NCBI GenBank assembly: GCA_035578175.1
Contig: JAQMRL010000016.1
Coordinates: 3,952,721 to 4,016,720 of the forward strand
Reading direction: 5' to 3'
Length of the DNA: 64,000 nucleotides
Source: Catonia carolina
Taxonomy: Eukaryota > Arthropoda > Insecta > Hemiptera > Achilidae
The notes beneath the pieces were generated by a model, which had not been told where the DNA came from, made no database searches, and was given only the letters and a program-made list of their open reading frames with translations. A program made the position numbers and the translations under genes. Below, piece after piece: positions 40,471 through 51,468 of the stretch; position 1 is the stretch's first letter, and each line of letters begins with the position of its first letter.

Positions 40471-40866
40471 CTAGATCGACCACCTTCGGTTTATTCTCTT
40501 GCGAGTTTTTCTTCTTCTATTTACTAACGGACAATATGGCGAAGCCTTCCTATGTTCGGTGTCTGGATCGTCGTCGACTCGCCATTGGTATAGCTCTACG
40601 CCGCATTCGATACATGCAGTGACGTCTAGTATACCCGTATAGTAGAACCCCGATTTTACGAGGTCGTCCACCCGAGGAGATTCATGAGGCCACTTCTGAA
40701 ATGTTTCTTTAAAGATTATTTCGGAGACTTCTGCGACGTCTTGAAAAATTGCAATAACAAGTTGCATCATCCCGATCAATAGTCTGGCGCGTGCATAGAT
40801 AAAAACGAATGACGTCAATGAAAGGCACGCACATGCCACGTGACTCGTAACAATAACATGCGTCAT
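40471..40866 (-). CDS. BIR-domain (IAP-like) protein next to the right TIR
   Basis: Up to 131 aa from the ATG at 40866; an internal Met pair near 40,770-40,765 is an alternative start. The first ~40 residues are encoded by TIR sequence and may not be translated. The rest is a BIR zinc fold: T-F-Q-K-W-P, then S-G-F-Y-Y-T-G, then C-I-E-C with the spacing C-x2-C-x16-H-x6-C, and W-R-V-D-D-D-P before the histidine. A basic tail follows, with no RING finger. BIR proteins block caspases or bind IAP partners, so this may protect the host cell during element replication; that is inference. The usual N-terminal arginine of the BIR is replaced. It is the right-most gene, ~130 bp upstream of integrase. 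Confidence 0.82.
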   Translation of the reverse strand: MTHVIVTSHVACACLSLTSFVFIYARARLLIGMMQLVIAIFQDVAEVSEIIFKETFQKWPHESPRVDDLVKSGFYYTGILDVTACIECGVELYQWRVDDDPDTEHRKASPYCPLVNRRRKTRKRINRRWSI

Positions 40867-41758
40867 TGTCAAAATTAAAAGAATAGAGCTGCAAGTAAAC
40901 AGATTTCATCATCCCAATCATTAGTCTTCACCTCGTCGGGTAGTGCTACGGATAGTCCTGCGGGTAGTGCGACGAGTCTTGCGGTCCGTCCCGCGTTATT
41001 TTTTGACGGTAACATATTTCCTAAATTTATATATTTAGGGTCCCGAAAGAACCTAACGGTCGAAACCGGACGTAACGCGTTCTAAAGGAATGTCCGGATC
41101 CTGCGCGCACTTAAACCTCGTCGATCCGATCCCCGGGTCACGTGTTACAAGCTATCTCGGGTTCCATCGGGGATACGGCTACGGATTAAGGCTTATCTTG
41201 TAGATCTCGATCTCCCGGTCGCGTGGGTACCGTCCGCAACAAAATCGGCCCAGCGGTTGCGGAGAAAATCGGGTTTGAAAATTTGGCGGGAAAAAAATTT
41301 GGCGGGTTTTTTTTTTTTTGGGGGGGGGGTTTGGGGGGATTTTTTTGGGGGGGGCTCAAGGATTAGGGCTTATCTTGTAGATCTCGATCTCCCGGTCACG
41401 TGGGTACCGTCCGCAACAAAATCGGTCCAGCGTTGCGGAGAAAATCGGGTTTGAAAATTTGGCGGGGAAAAAAATTGGCGGGGTTTTTTTGGGGGGGGGA
41501 GGTTTTTGGGGGGGATTTTGGGGGGTTGGGAGTTTTGGGGGGGGTTTTGGGGGCTCAAGGATTAGGGCTTATCTTGTAGATCTCGATCTCCCGGTCACGT
41601 GGGTACCGTCCGCAACAAAATCGGCCCAGCGGTTGCGGAAAAAATCGGGTTTGAAAATTTGGCGGGTTTTTTTTTTTCGAGGTCAAAGTTCAAGCTTGTG
41701 CTCGTCCTCTCCGGGTCAAAGGTCAAGGTTGTCCCAGTACTCTCATTTTTACACTACT
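40747..41758 (-). repeat. Polinton right terminal inverted repeat
   Basis: 1,012 bp inverted relative to the left TIR. It has three copies of the ~200 bp subrepeat and long G-runs (41,32x, 41,50x), against two copies on the left. This accounts for the ~180 bp length difference. Confidence 0.92.
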
Positions 41759-42153
41759 TACGTTAAACAAATACGTTTTACAATCACGTAAAACAATTAA
41801 AACACAAAAAACAATTAAAGTTTTTAAAATCTTTAAAATATTTTAAAAGTCCTTAAGATTTCTTAAAAATGTTTTAAAATCTCTAAAATCTTTCTTCTCT
41901 TTATCTATTTATACAAATTGTCGTATATTTTGAATCTTGTTATTAAAAATTATAAGAAAACGTCCTTTCTCTTAAAAAGTTTTAAAATTGAATGAATGTT
42001 CAACAATCCTTTTTTAATATTTTTAATTAATTTTCTTTTTTCTGAAACTCTTTTCTTTCTTTTTTTTTTGAATCACCCACATCTGGAGGTGGTAAATCAT
42101 CTGGTGTTTATATCGAGTGTGTGAAGGTTATGTGTTTATGTTTGTGTGTGAGT
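41759..42153 (-). repeat. E2 3' LTR, right fragment
   Basis: Starts with the second TACGTT copy and is near-identical to 48,981-49,376. It stops 65 bp short of the LTR outer end and is fused directly to pol sequence, which marks a deletion. Confidence 0.88.
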
Positions 42154-43920
42154 ACTCATCACATTGCTCGAACGTACGGGATTCCAATGAAGGATGTCTT
42201 GGATATTCCACGCTCTGTCTAAGGGTGTTTGAGCTGGAAAAGTATGTAATATTTCAAACGGACATACACCGTGGGTTGTATGTTTCGCCATATTAAAAGC
42301 CAACTGAAACCAAAAGAGAGATTTATCCCAGGTTGTTTGTGTAGTTGCGTGATACGCAATAAGAATAGACCTGAGGTTTCTGTTTAATCGTTCGGCGTGA
42401 GATGGTTGCGGGTGATAAGGAGAGACTGTGGTCCTTTTAATGCCCAGGTTGAAACAAAAATTTTTAAAAATTACTGAATTGAATGTTTTAGCGTTATCTG
42501 TGACGATTAGTCGTGGAATGGAATAATTTTGAAAAATACGTTTTAATTCTTCTATAATTGAAGACGTATTTGTATTTTTTAATGGAGTTAACCATGTAAA
42601 TTTTGAAAAGCTGTCTACCACAACTAGTATATATTTATACCCTTGGTTGGTTTTTGGTAGGCTGCCTACAGTATCGATAAAAAGAGTATCAAATGGTTTT
42701 GTTGGAACCCTGGAACTGAGATTCCCCCATTTGTAATTCATTCCAGGTTTGCTTCGCTGACAAGTTGTACAAGCATTCACTTTTAAAGGAATTTCTTTAT
42801 ATATATCTTGCCAGTAAAAATGTCGCGTTATTTTGTGTATTGTTTTGTCGACACCTAAGTGTCCACCTATTTCAGAATGATGGAAATATTTAAACACTAA
42901 GTCTTTTAAAGAGTTAGGGAGAACTATTTTGACAGGTTTGTTGTTTCTGTCTTTGAGACCTAGCACTCCTTTCGACAAACAAAATTTTTTATCCATCTTG
43001 CGTTTTTGTTGGAGGATAAAGGTATCCTGTTCTTGATGTTTCCTTATGTCTGTAAAAGATAGAGGAAACTGCGACAATAAAGCGTTAATATGGGATATAT
43101 CCTTTGCAGTATCGTCACTAATGGAACTGTACATTCTCGATAACGCATCTGCAACGTTATTATCGGAACCGCGGATGTGATTAATTTTGAATTTAAAAAC
43201 AGACAATCTGAGCACCCACCTAGCTAATCTGCCTAACTGTTTAGGTCTGGAAAGAAGCCAGGCTAATGCTTGGTTGTCGGTTTCTAAGAGGAATTCACGG
43301 TGTGCCAGGTAAGTTCGAAAACGATCTGTCGCAAAAACTACTGCAAAACACTCTCGTTCATACGCGGAAAACTTCCTTTCGGCCGCCGTCAACGTCTTAG
43401 AGGCATACGCTATGGGTCGTCTAGACCCTTCATGTTCCTGAAGCAGTACGGCTCCTAGACCTGTATCAGACGCATCTGTCTGTAAAATGAAAGTTTTGGA
43501 GAAGTCTGGTATTGCCAATACCGGGGGATTAGCAATTGCCTGTTTAAGATCTTCAAACGCGATTTTTTGTGAGTCTCCCCAGATAAACTGAGTATTTTTA
43601 CGACGCAATTTATTTAGGGGTTCGATTAATTCGGCATAATTTTTTATAAATTTAGAAAAATAGTTAATCATGCCACAGTATCGATGTACCTGTTTCAAAG
43701 ATTTGGGTTCAGGATACTCCAAAATTTTCTGTGTCCTAGTTGAATCTATAGAGACTCCTTTATAAGATAAGGTATGTCCAAGGAATGGGATCTCGTTTAC
43801 TGCGAACGTCACCTTATCTGGATTAACAGTAATGCCGGCTTTTCGTAGAATCGACAGTACTATTCTAATGTGCTTTAGGTGTTCCGGAAAACTTTTGGAG
43901 TATATTAATATGTCATCCAT
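42136..43920 (-). pseudogene. pol: E2 pol, 3' part: RT C-terminus, RNase H, integrase (truncated)
   Basis: 594 aa frame beginning at the RT active site (Y-M-D-D-I-L-I-Y-S). RNase H (L-Q-T-D-A-S-D-T-G-L-G), an HHCC zinc region and an integrase core (D-T-V-G-S-L-P, V-T-D-N-A-K-T-F, H-P-Q-P-S-H-A-E-R) follow. The last few codons are read from LTR sequence past 42,153, so the integrase C-terminal domain and polypurine tract are gone. Offset by one frame from the upstream RT ORF. Confidence 0.9.
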
Positions 43921-44978
43921 ATAATTGAATACAAATTTGTATATTTAACGTCCTTAAATATTGTGTTCATGAGACGTGTCAGAACTTGTGCTCCTGTTGA
44001 TAAACCGAAAGGTAATCTTTCGTACTCGTATAAACCATCCGGAGTACAAAATGCGGTGATTTGGCGTGATTTGGATGTCAATGGTATTTGATGGTACGCT
44101 TGAGCTAAATCCAGTGTGCTAAACCATCGCGCACCTGAAAACCATTGAAAGGCATGGTTTATGTTAGGTAAGGGTTGTGCTTCTGAGTCGATTACTAAGT
44201 TAACCGAGCGATAGTCTACGACCAAACGACTCGTACCATTTGGTTTCGGAATCAAGAAGGCCGGGGACGAATAAGGTGAGACACTCTCTCTTATCACTTT
44301 ATCTTTCAATAATTTATCTATCTGATGTTTCATCTGAAGTGTTTTTATAGGGTTTAACGGATATGGTCTCGATTTTATTATTTCGTTATTTTTGAGTTTA
44401 ATGTCGTATGTCAAGACATCTGTACATCCTAGTTTAGTAGTGAGTACATCTGGGAATTCCTTGCATAAATTAATAACTTTATTTTTAATGTAATCAGATT
44501 GTTCGACATTATTAATCTGATCTGGATGTATATCCTTTAAATAAAAATTTTGGTTTTTTAACCAATCAAAGGTTATTATTGATTTTATTGCATTAAATAC
44601 GGCGCGCGTTGTTTTTAAAAAGTGTATGCCTAATATAATATTATGCTGTACCTTCGCTAAAACCTTAAAATTTATTTTCCAAGATAATTTTCTTAATACA
44701 ATTTTGACCCAAACTTGTTTATTTATTTCTAAGGGAAACCTGTCAGGTGTAAGACAAATAGCGTTAAAGTTTTCCTCCTTTATAATCGCATTTTTATTTT
44801 TTAAGAGATGATACATTTTTTGACTAATAACATTATGGGTTGAACCACAATCAATAAGAGCATTAAAGGTATCATTTTTAATTTTTATTGCTAAAGCTTT
44901 TAGCGCGTAATTACAGTTTGACGTTTGTTTACCTATTTTTAAACCTTTGTTTACATTATTTTCACAAGTACGTACCAT
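43905..44978 (-). pseudogene. pol: E2 pol, 5' part: retropepsin and RT N-terminus
   Basis: 357 aa from its first ATG; the frame is open back to the slippery site at 45,017. Retropepsin has L-I-D-C-G-S-T-H-N, with Cys in place of the usual Thr/Ser. RT blocks include R-L-V-V-D-Y-R, F-S-T-L-D-L-A-Q-A-Y-H-Q and L-P-F-G-L-S. The reading frame fails a few codons before the Y-M-D-D motif, consistent with a one-base loss near 43,92x, so no full RT is made. Confidence 0.9.
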
Positions 44979-45007
44979 ATGTTTATGTTGTTCGTACTTG
45001 TATGAGT

Positions 45008-45928
45008 TTAGTTTTTTGAATTACGGTAATTCCCTTTTTGTTGCCAAAGTTTACAATTTCTTTTAATGTGTCCTAATTTATTACAATAAAAACACTTTAG
45101 TGTTGTGAGGGATGTTTGTGATTTGGTGTTGTTAAATGTTGTTTCCTTTAAGGTGTTTTGTTTAATTTGACTAGGTACCGCGGTATCTGTTGTATTCAGG
45201 TTGTCTGTATTATTCATACTTGATAAACCAAGATCATTAAGAGTTCTGGCATAAACTCTTTCATAAACATAAGCATCTAGTTTATTAAAGTCTTGTAAAT
45301 TATTGGGTTTACCAATTATGCCTATGTGTGTGGCATATATCTCATTTAAACCGGTCAAAATCACATTAATTAGCTCACCTTCTGTTAAATCTAATCTTAA
45401 TACATCATGATTCTCTAAAATTTCTTTCATGTATTCTGCAAGGGTCTCCGTCTGTGACTGGTTTCGGTACAATAATTTTAATTTTAATATTTCTTTCATT
45501 TTTGGCGTAATTAATTTATTTACTAAATCTTGATGAAATTGATAAAAATTATGATTATTCCTAATAGAGTTTTCAAAAATTTGTTCCGTGAAACCGGTCA
45601 TAAACGGAGTTAACAACACCAGGGGCAAATCAACTGCGTAACGTTTCTGTATCTGTTTAATAATTTTAATATTTCGTACTAATGTGTCAATGTCACGTCC
45701 ATCAGTGATAGTTAAATGTTTTAATTCGTTTTCTATTGGATTTGCAATTTTTGTCCAATTAAAGTTCAATTCACGTTGAAAACACAAGGGATTATTGTTA
45801 CCTACTGCATTTGGTATTAAAATATCGGGAACATCCTGTCTAAGAATAGGATTTTGTATTACAGGATGATGTATAAGGTTAATTTGATCATAATTAAGGA
45901 TTCCTTGTCGTTGATCAGGTAAGGGATT
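45008..45928 (-). pseudogene. gag: E2 gag, 3' segment
   Basis: The longest ATG-started part is 259 aa from 45,787, but the frame is open upstream to the insertion boundary. It has a capsid-like helical region and one CCHC knuckle (C-F-Y-C-x4-H-x4-C) near the end. The 5' part of the gene lies beyond the 2.3 kb insertion, at 48,224-48,683. The gag stop codon immediately follows an A-AAA-AAC heptamer. Confidence 0.87.
45011..45017 (-). promoter_or_regulatory. Candidate -1 ribosomal frameshift site of E2
   Basis: Minus-strand A-AAA-AAC in the correct phase (TCA AAA AAC TAA). A -1 slip enters the protease-RT frame, which is open from here. Confidence 0.75.
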
Positions 45929-48223
45929 GTAAAGTTTTTGACTTTACTATTCCAAATTTTCGACTTTTGTTGGAAATCTCCCTAGACCCTTGGAGTTGAT
46001 CAAATTTTGTTTTTTTTTAAATAATTAAAATGGTGTTTTTTTTTTCTTTATTCGTTAAAGAAGAAAAATATTATTTTATTATGAATAAAAGTTTGTAATT
46101 TTACATAACGTATTTCTTTTCAATAATTTTTATTATTTCATAAAGAAATCACGTTTTATTAGTTTATTCTAGTTGGTTTTATTACACATGTTTTTACATA
46201 GCGTTTTCTCGTGGGAAATAAGGAAGCCTAAAGGCCTATTTTCAGTTCTCACTGTTTAAAGCCCTTACTTTGCAATTCCAGAGCCTGGGAATAGTTTTTC
46301 AGTCCCACCTCTACGTACTTTTTGTAGAGGGGCCTACTGTTACTTCAGCACTTTTTGCAGCCAATTAACGTGTTTGTTTTAAGTCGGTTTGCCAACGCCT
46401 TTCATAACGGCTAGTTTGATTGGTTTTCCCCCTCCGTACGCCGGTAATTAGCGCCCCGGTCAGCCGTGTGTGTGCAAGAAGATCGTCAGAGTGTTTTTTC
46501 AATTGTGTACGCGTAAAGTCGTACTCTTAAGTTGCTGTGTTTGGATACTCACTAAAAAAAGGTAATTTTCTTTAATTTTCTTATGTCTTAAAATTAAAAA
46601 AGATTAAAATATAAAAAAATGAAGAAAAGGAAAAAAATAACCTTTTTTTTTTAAACCATTTAAATGGAAAATATAATAATTAAATAATAGTAAATAATTA
46701 AATAATAGTTGCGTAATAGTAGATAAATAAAGTTTTATGTAGAATTAGAAAAAAAAATAACTTTTTTTTTAACCATTTAAATGGAAAATATAATAATTAA
46801 ATAATGGTAAACAATTAATTAATAATTACATAATAGTAAATAAATAAAGTTTCATGTAGAATTAGTAAAATCATTTAGTTTTTTTTATTAAATAATAATA
46901 ATAATAATAATATTAAAGAATAATAACAATGGACCCATGATAAGAACAAAATTTTAATCATAAAATGTTAAAAGCTTTAAATTAAATACCTTAAATTCAT
47001 TTGAAATATGTAAATATTAAAATAATTAAAATTCTGTTCAAATTTAAAATGTTAAAAACTTTTAAATTAAATACTTTGAAAACATTTAAAATATATAAAT
47101 ATTAAAATAATTTACAAAAATAATTTAATTCTGTTCAATTTAAAAAAAAAGAGAAATATTATTTAAATTAAACATGTTATTGAACTAAAATTCGTCTCTT
47201 GTTTTTTATTTTAAAAGAATATCTTCCTGTTTTGTTAGTCTAGTCTTAGAAAAAAGTTTTTCAGATGGATGTACTCCAACATTGAATTGTATTCATAATG
47301 GGTGATACTTGAATGAACGTTATTCAGTACAGTTATAACGCTTCTGGGTACTGTTTTAAAAATTCTGTACCTACAAAATTTATTTTTGAACCTCCATATT
47401 AAACACTGCACCGTGTTTGCTTATTTATAAACACAAAAAGGTATATGTCTTGGGGAATTTACTGAAATTTCTTGTTTCTCCAAGATTTATTCACCAATGG
47501 CCTTGTATGGTGATTTTTATTAAGTTGCAATATGTTTTGGTTACAAAATTTATGTTCACTGTCTGAAAGGATTCCGTAATCTGAAAACAGCCGTACTTTC
47601 TCGCAAACCACAAAGCGAGAACAGTGGCTCTCTAGAGAAATCTGAGCTGATATTTCACAGTAACAACTGGAAACATGGTTTTGATTCTCCTATCAAAACT
47701 TCCCCCAAACTTTCCTTTTTTTAAATTCCTTCATAGGAAATTTCAGGGTCTTGGACGTTGGGCCGTTCTACGACGTCCTGGTGGAGGCAACCTTTAATAT
47801 AGATTATTTTAAAACAGGTAAGTGGTGGAGTGATATTTGCAGGTTATTACAGCTGTATGAAGTGGAAGAATGGAGACATCTACTTGGAATACGTTTTAAT
47901 CACTCACACTACCTCACGAACAACAAAATCATACCTTAAATTAAAGAATTCTTTTTTTTTTTAAATTAAATCCTGTTCAAAGGAAACACTAATTCTCGTG
48001 CTTCTTAAACACGGTACATTTTAATAGTCTTCCCTACTTTTATTACAGGCACAATACAAGTTTCAAATTATTACATATGAGATGTACAATCTTATAGTAT
48101 ATATGACATGGTGAATTTACAAGTTTCAAATTATTACATATGACATGTATTTTAAAATCAACAGCAATTTTCAATATTTTTATAGGATACCTGTCATGTT
48201 TTTGTTTTTATAGTATACCTTAC
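45929..48223. mobile_element. 2.3 kb insertion in E2 gag
   Basis: Flanked by 7-bp repeats AGGGATT (45,922-45,928 and 48,224-48,230). Removing the segment plus one repeat copy brings the two gag segments into the same frame, which supports the boundaries. Ends read GTAAAGTTTTTGAC and GGTATACT-type in inverse orientation, sharing only the first few bases. Inside there is a ~125 bp tandem duplication (46,64x-46,87x), a second near 46,97x-47,10x and a ~75 bp one near 48,05x-48,15x. No credible ORF. Class unknown. Confidence 0.7.
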
Positions 48224-48683
48224 AGGGATTATTGTTTAAATTTGCCTCTTCAGGATTTAAATTTTGTTCGAAATTGGGTCTAGCTTCGATATTACGCAAC
48301 TCATTTGCCTTCCAAATATCGAGCTCCTCTCTTAAATTTTGAAAGCCTATAGCCTTATCTGGTTTATTGGGTAATACAAACGCTAATATTTTGTTAAGTC
48401 GATCGTCAAAAATTTCTGCGTTGTATTTTTCTAAATCATTTAAATTTTCTGCGTTTCTTAACTTTAATAAATAATTTTGACAGTCTGTTAGTTGTTTGTC
48501 AATGTCAAATCTACGTAGTGTATTGAGGTCGAATTGTCGTCCGTTATCTAACAATTTTTGTAATCGTTGTCTTTTTTGTCTTACATTTCCGGTTGTGATA
48601 CTTTTTCGTATTCTAAGTTGAAAGTTAATGTTGGTTTCGTCTAGTTTAGTAGGGTCGAGAATTAGTGCTATTTGTCCCTCCAT
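48224..48683 (-). pseudogene. gag: E2 gag, 5' segment
   Basis: Starts at an ATG about 215 bp after the primer site. 153 codons are gag; the frame then continues 14 codons into the insertion before stopping at 48,180. Charged and helical, without a recognised motif, as is usual for a Gag N-terminus. Confidence 0.8.
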
Positions 48684-48895
48684 GTTTATGTTGATTATTT
48701 ATGTGTAACAGATGACTTACCGGTTTACTTTGGTATACCTTTCAGATGTGAGTTGTTTATAATTTTGTTTTTCTTACTTTTGGAAGATCTGTTTTTGTTG
48801 AATTTTAGCCTTGAATTATCTGTTGAGTGTTGTTATGTTCTTGAATGTTCCTTGAATGTGTCTTGAATGTTTGTAATGTTCTTATGTGTTGAATT

Positions 48896-48913
48896 TTCCC
48901 GGTCGATGCACCA
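48896..48913 (-). promoter_or_regulatory. E2 primer-binding site (tRNA-Gly type)
   Basis: On the minus strand, three bases after the 5' LTR, TGGTGCATCGACCGGGAA is complementary to the 3' end of metazoan tRNA-Gly(GCC), with one difference from the version I recall. This fixes element orientation and the inner LTR boundary. Confidence 0.75.
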
Positions 48914-48916
48914 TTT

Positions 48917-49441
48917 TGTTGTACTCACTGCTTTTTTTTTATTAATAGAAATTGAATACTTTAAAAATTTATTTATTCAATACGTTAAACAAATACGTTT
49001 TACAATCACGTAAAACAATTAAAACACAAAAAACAATTAAAGTTTTTAAAATCTTTAAAATATTTTAAAAGTCCTTAAGATTTCTTAAAAATGTTTTAAA
49101 ATCTCTAAAATCTTTCTTCTCTTTATCTATTTATACAAATTGTCGTATATTTTGAATCTTGTTATTAAAAATTATAAGAAAACGTCCTTTCTCTTAAAAA
49201 GTTTTAAAATTGAATGAATGTTCAACAATCCTTTTTTAATATTTTTAATTAATTTTCTTTTTTCTGAAACTCTTTTCTTTCTTTTTTTTTTGAATCACCC
49301 ACATCTGGAGGTGGTAAATCATCTGGTGTTTATATCGAGTGTGTGAAAGGTTATGTGTTTATGTTTGTGTGTGAGTGTGTTTAGTTTCGTATGAGTTTGC
49401 GGACGTACAGGTGTTTGTGTGTATAAGTGTCTCATATTACA
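48917..49441 (-). repeat. E2 5' LTR, complete
   Basis: 525 bp, TGTTGTAC...ATTACA on the plus strand, followed by the GTAG target duplication (49,442-49,445). It preserves the uninterrupted Polinton target TACGTT. Confidence 0.9.
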
Positions 49442-49445
49442 GTAG

Positions 49446-50765
49446 TATAAATTGTTTTCGAAATTTTCAATTTTTAATAGAATTTGAGGTTATATAAAAG
49501 GAATAGTCCTTTGTTTACATTTTAGGTTATGGCTGATGTGTGTTGGCTAGTTGAGTGAAAGTTGATGTCAGATGTTTGCCTAGTTTTTTTCTGAAAATGT
49601 TGTAATTGTTGGATCTTTTGATATTAATTCTGATCTGTTTTTTTTTAATTTAACTTGATTTCGTTTAAAGTTTTAAAAGGTTTCTTTGTTAAAAGTTGTT
49701 TAAAATATTTTTGTTGTTTTGAATCTAGTACATTGGTTGAATTCAGTTAAATTAGTGTGGTTCGATTGGAGTTATTGTTTACCAGTGTCTGTGAAGTAGT
49801 TTGATTTGATTTTATGGATTTTTGAGTAATTTAATGGACTTTGAGGTTATCTCGACAGACTAATTCATTGTTTGAGTTAGATTATTTTCGGTGAGGTGTT
49901 AACTGGTTGTGTTAGTGGTAGGTGACGAATAATTACTAGATGGATTTTCTGAATTTGTAGCGATTGAAAAGTTCAAGTTGTTCTGAATGTATTTCAAAAT
50001 TTTGTTTTGAGTAAATTTAAATTTTTATTAGTTTCTTTGTTTCTCTTTTAAAAGTTTGTTGGTGATTATAGTTTTCCAGTTTCGCTTTCGTTTAGCCAGT
50101 TTTTTTTATTGATTTAAGGTTAGAGTGTTTTGGTAGTTGTGTCGAAAATATTTTAAGGTTATGTTTGTTTGTTTACATTGCTGTCATGTTTAACCTATGG
50201 TTGCCCAGTTTTTTTAATTATTATAATTGTTTGATAATTTAATTAGCGTTCTTAGTTTTTCTATTTTGTGTTCTAAATTTTGATTTTGTAAATTTAAATC
50301 TTGGTAAATTATTTTGTGATTTTATATTTTAAATTTTTTTTTGAGTATTGGTGTTTTATATTTACATTCTGTTAGGCAGTTGTGATTTAACCTGGATAAC
50401 TCTTTTCTGATACTGTTATTAGTTGTTGAACTAAGTTGTTTTAATTTGAATGGATTTGAAGGTTATGTTTCTATTTACTTTGCGATTGATGTGACTTAGT
50501 TTGAGTAGTTTACTTTGAACTTATTGCTTTATGCTCGTCTAGTTAAACCTTGTGGTGGATTATGTGGTGACTTTTAGGCATTAAATTGTTTTTTAAAATG
50601 TTTGTTAGTTTGAAGTTGTAAAATTTATCCCTTGACTATGCACAATATTAGGTGATTATCGTCGATGTTGAGGTTAGGTTGATTGGATTCCTGTCTATCT
50701 GTTTTGATGTTGATGTCTCATATTTTTTTTTGTTCAAATTTTTTTGGCAGACTGTCTGAGTTTTC
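49446..50765 (+). other. E1 internal region, right part, non-coding
   Basis: T/G-rich, continuing the composition of 22.0-24.3 kb across the E2 insertion. No ORF. Confidence 0.55.
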
Positions 50766-50775
50766 GAGGGGGAGA
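50766..50775 (+). promoter_or_regulatory. E1 polypurine tract
   Basis: GAGGGGGAGA one base before the TGTAACG LTR start. This is the expected plus-strand primer position and shows E1 is in plus orientation. Confidence 0.7.
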
Positions 50776-50776
50776 T

Positions 50777-51431
50777 TGTAACGATTATAAGTAGTTTATC
50801 TATATTTAATTTTGTTTCCTTAATTTTATATTCTTTTTCTATTTTCTGGAATACTTAATTCTAATAATATGGTAGATTCGCTGTTGGTAATTTCTGTATT
50901 TCTTTTAAAATGCATTCGACCCTGTGGTTATGTTTTTTTTTTTGTTCACTAGAAATTGTAGTAGTGAATTTTATATTTCTTTTGTGTGAGGGTCTGGACT
51001 ATGTTCCAACCCTCCCACCCTGCTTTTGTTTGAGGTCATCTACATCTTGGGGTGTACGTGATGTCTTAGCCGTAGACAAAATCGGATGATCGCTAGAAGT
51101 GTTTTGATTGGTCGGCCAATATCGCGTGACTTTCCATACAGTCCCGGATGGGGGATGTCTTGTAGTTCTCTCGCCCTGTTGCGTCCTGACTTTTGAGCAA
51201 TGCGGAAGCATAAATTGAAGGTTTAATGGCCGCGAAGGCAAAATGAGGCGGTATCAACATGTTTAATTAGCTTAGTTATTTTCTGTTATAGTAATGTTTA
51301 GTTTGTTCGTTTAGTTTCTTTTTGTTGTGCTGTTGGCGAATTATGTTAAAGTTATACAACGTTATGTAAATTCTAGGCGAGTAACTCCTTTGTGTTTTCT
51401 TGTGCCCGACGCTTCGGAAATTATTGGAAAA

Positions 51432-51465
<34 letters not shown>
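50777..51465 (+). repeat. E1 3' LTR, first part
   Basis: Near-identical to 20,843-21,521. Ends in an expanded (TA)n at 51,441-51,465, where the composite insertion begins. Confidence 0.85.

Positions 51466-51468
<3 letters not shown>

Larger units (their letters stand above)
24392..41758. mobile_element. Complete Polinton/Maverick DNA transposon
   Basis: 17,367 bp with termini AGTAGTGTAAAAATG and CATTTTTACACTACT, flanked by a 6-bp duplication TACGTT (24,386-24,391 and 41,759-41,764). AG...CT ends and 6-bp TSDs are the family hallmark. The empty site is preserved in the other E2 LTR as CAATACGTTAAACAAA. It carries long terminal inverted repeats, protein-primed PolB, a retroviral-type integrase, packaging ATPase, adenain-like protease, major and minor capsid proteins and accessory genes. 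The base composition is visibly more balanced than the AT-rich DNA around it. Confidence 0.97.
24322..49441 (-). mobile_element. Gypsy element E2, minus strand, with nested insertions
   Basis: LTR termini are TGTTGTACTC and ATTACA, with a 4-bp duplication GTAG at 24,318-24,321 and 49,442-49,445. On the minus strand the order is 5' LTR (48,917-49,441), tRNA-Gly-type primer site, gag, PR-RT, RH-IN and 3' LTR. The 3' LTR is split by the Polinton, gag is split by a 2.3 kb insertion, and the end of pol plus the outer 65 bp of the 3' LTR are deleted. A frameshift also interrupts RT, so this copy is dead. Confidence 0.88.

Noticed and set aside
43905..43930. A second programmed frameshift within E2 RT
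   Set aside because: No slippery heptamer and the break falls inside the catalytic core just before Y-M-D-D; best explained as a mutation.
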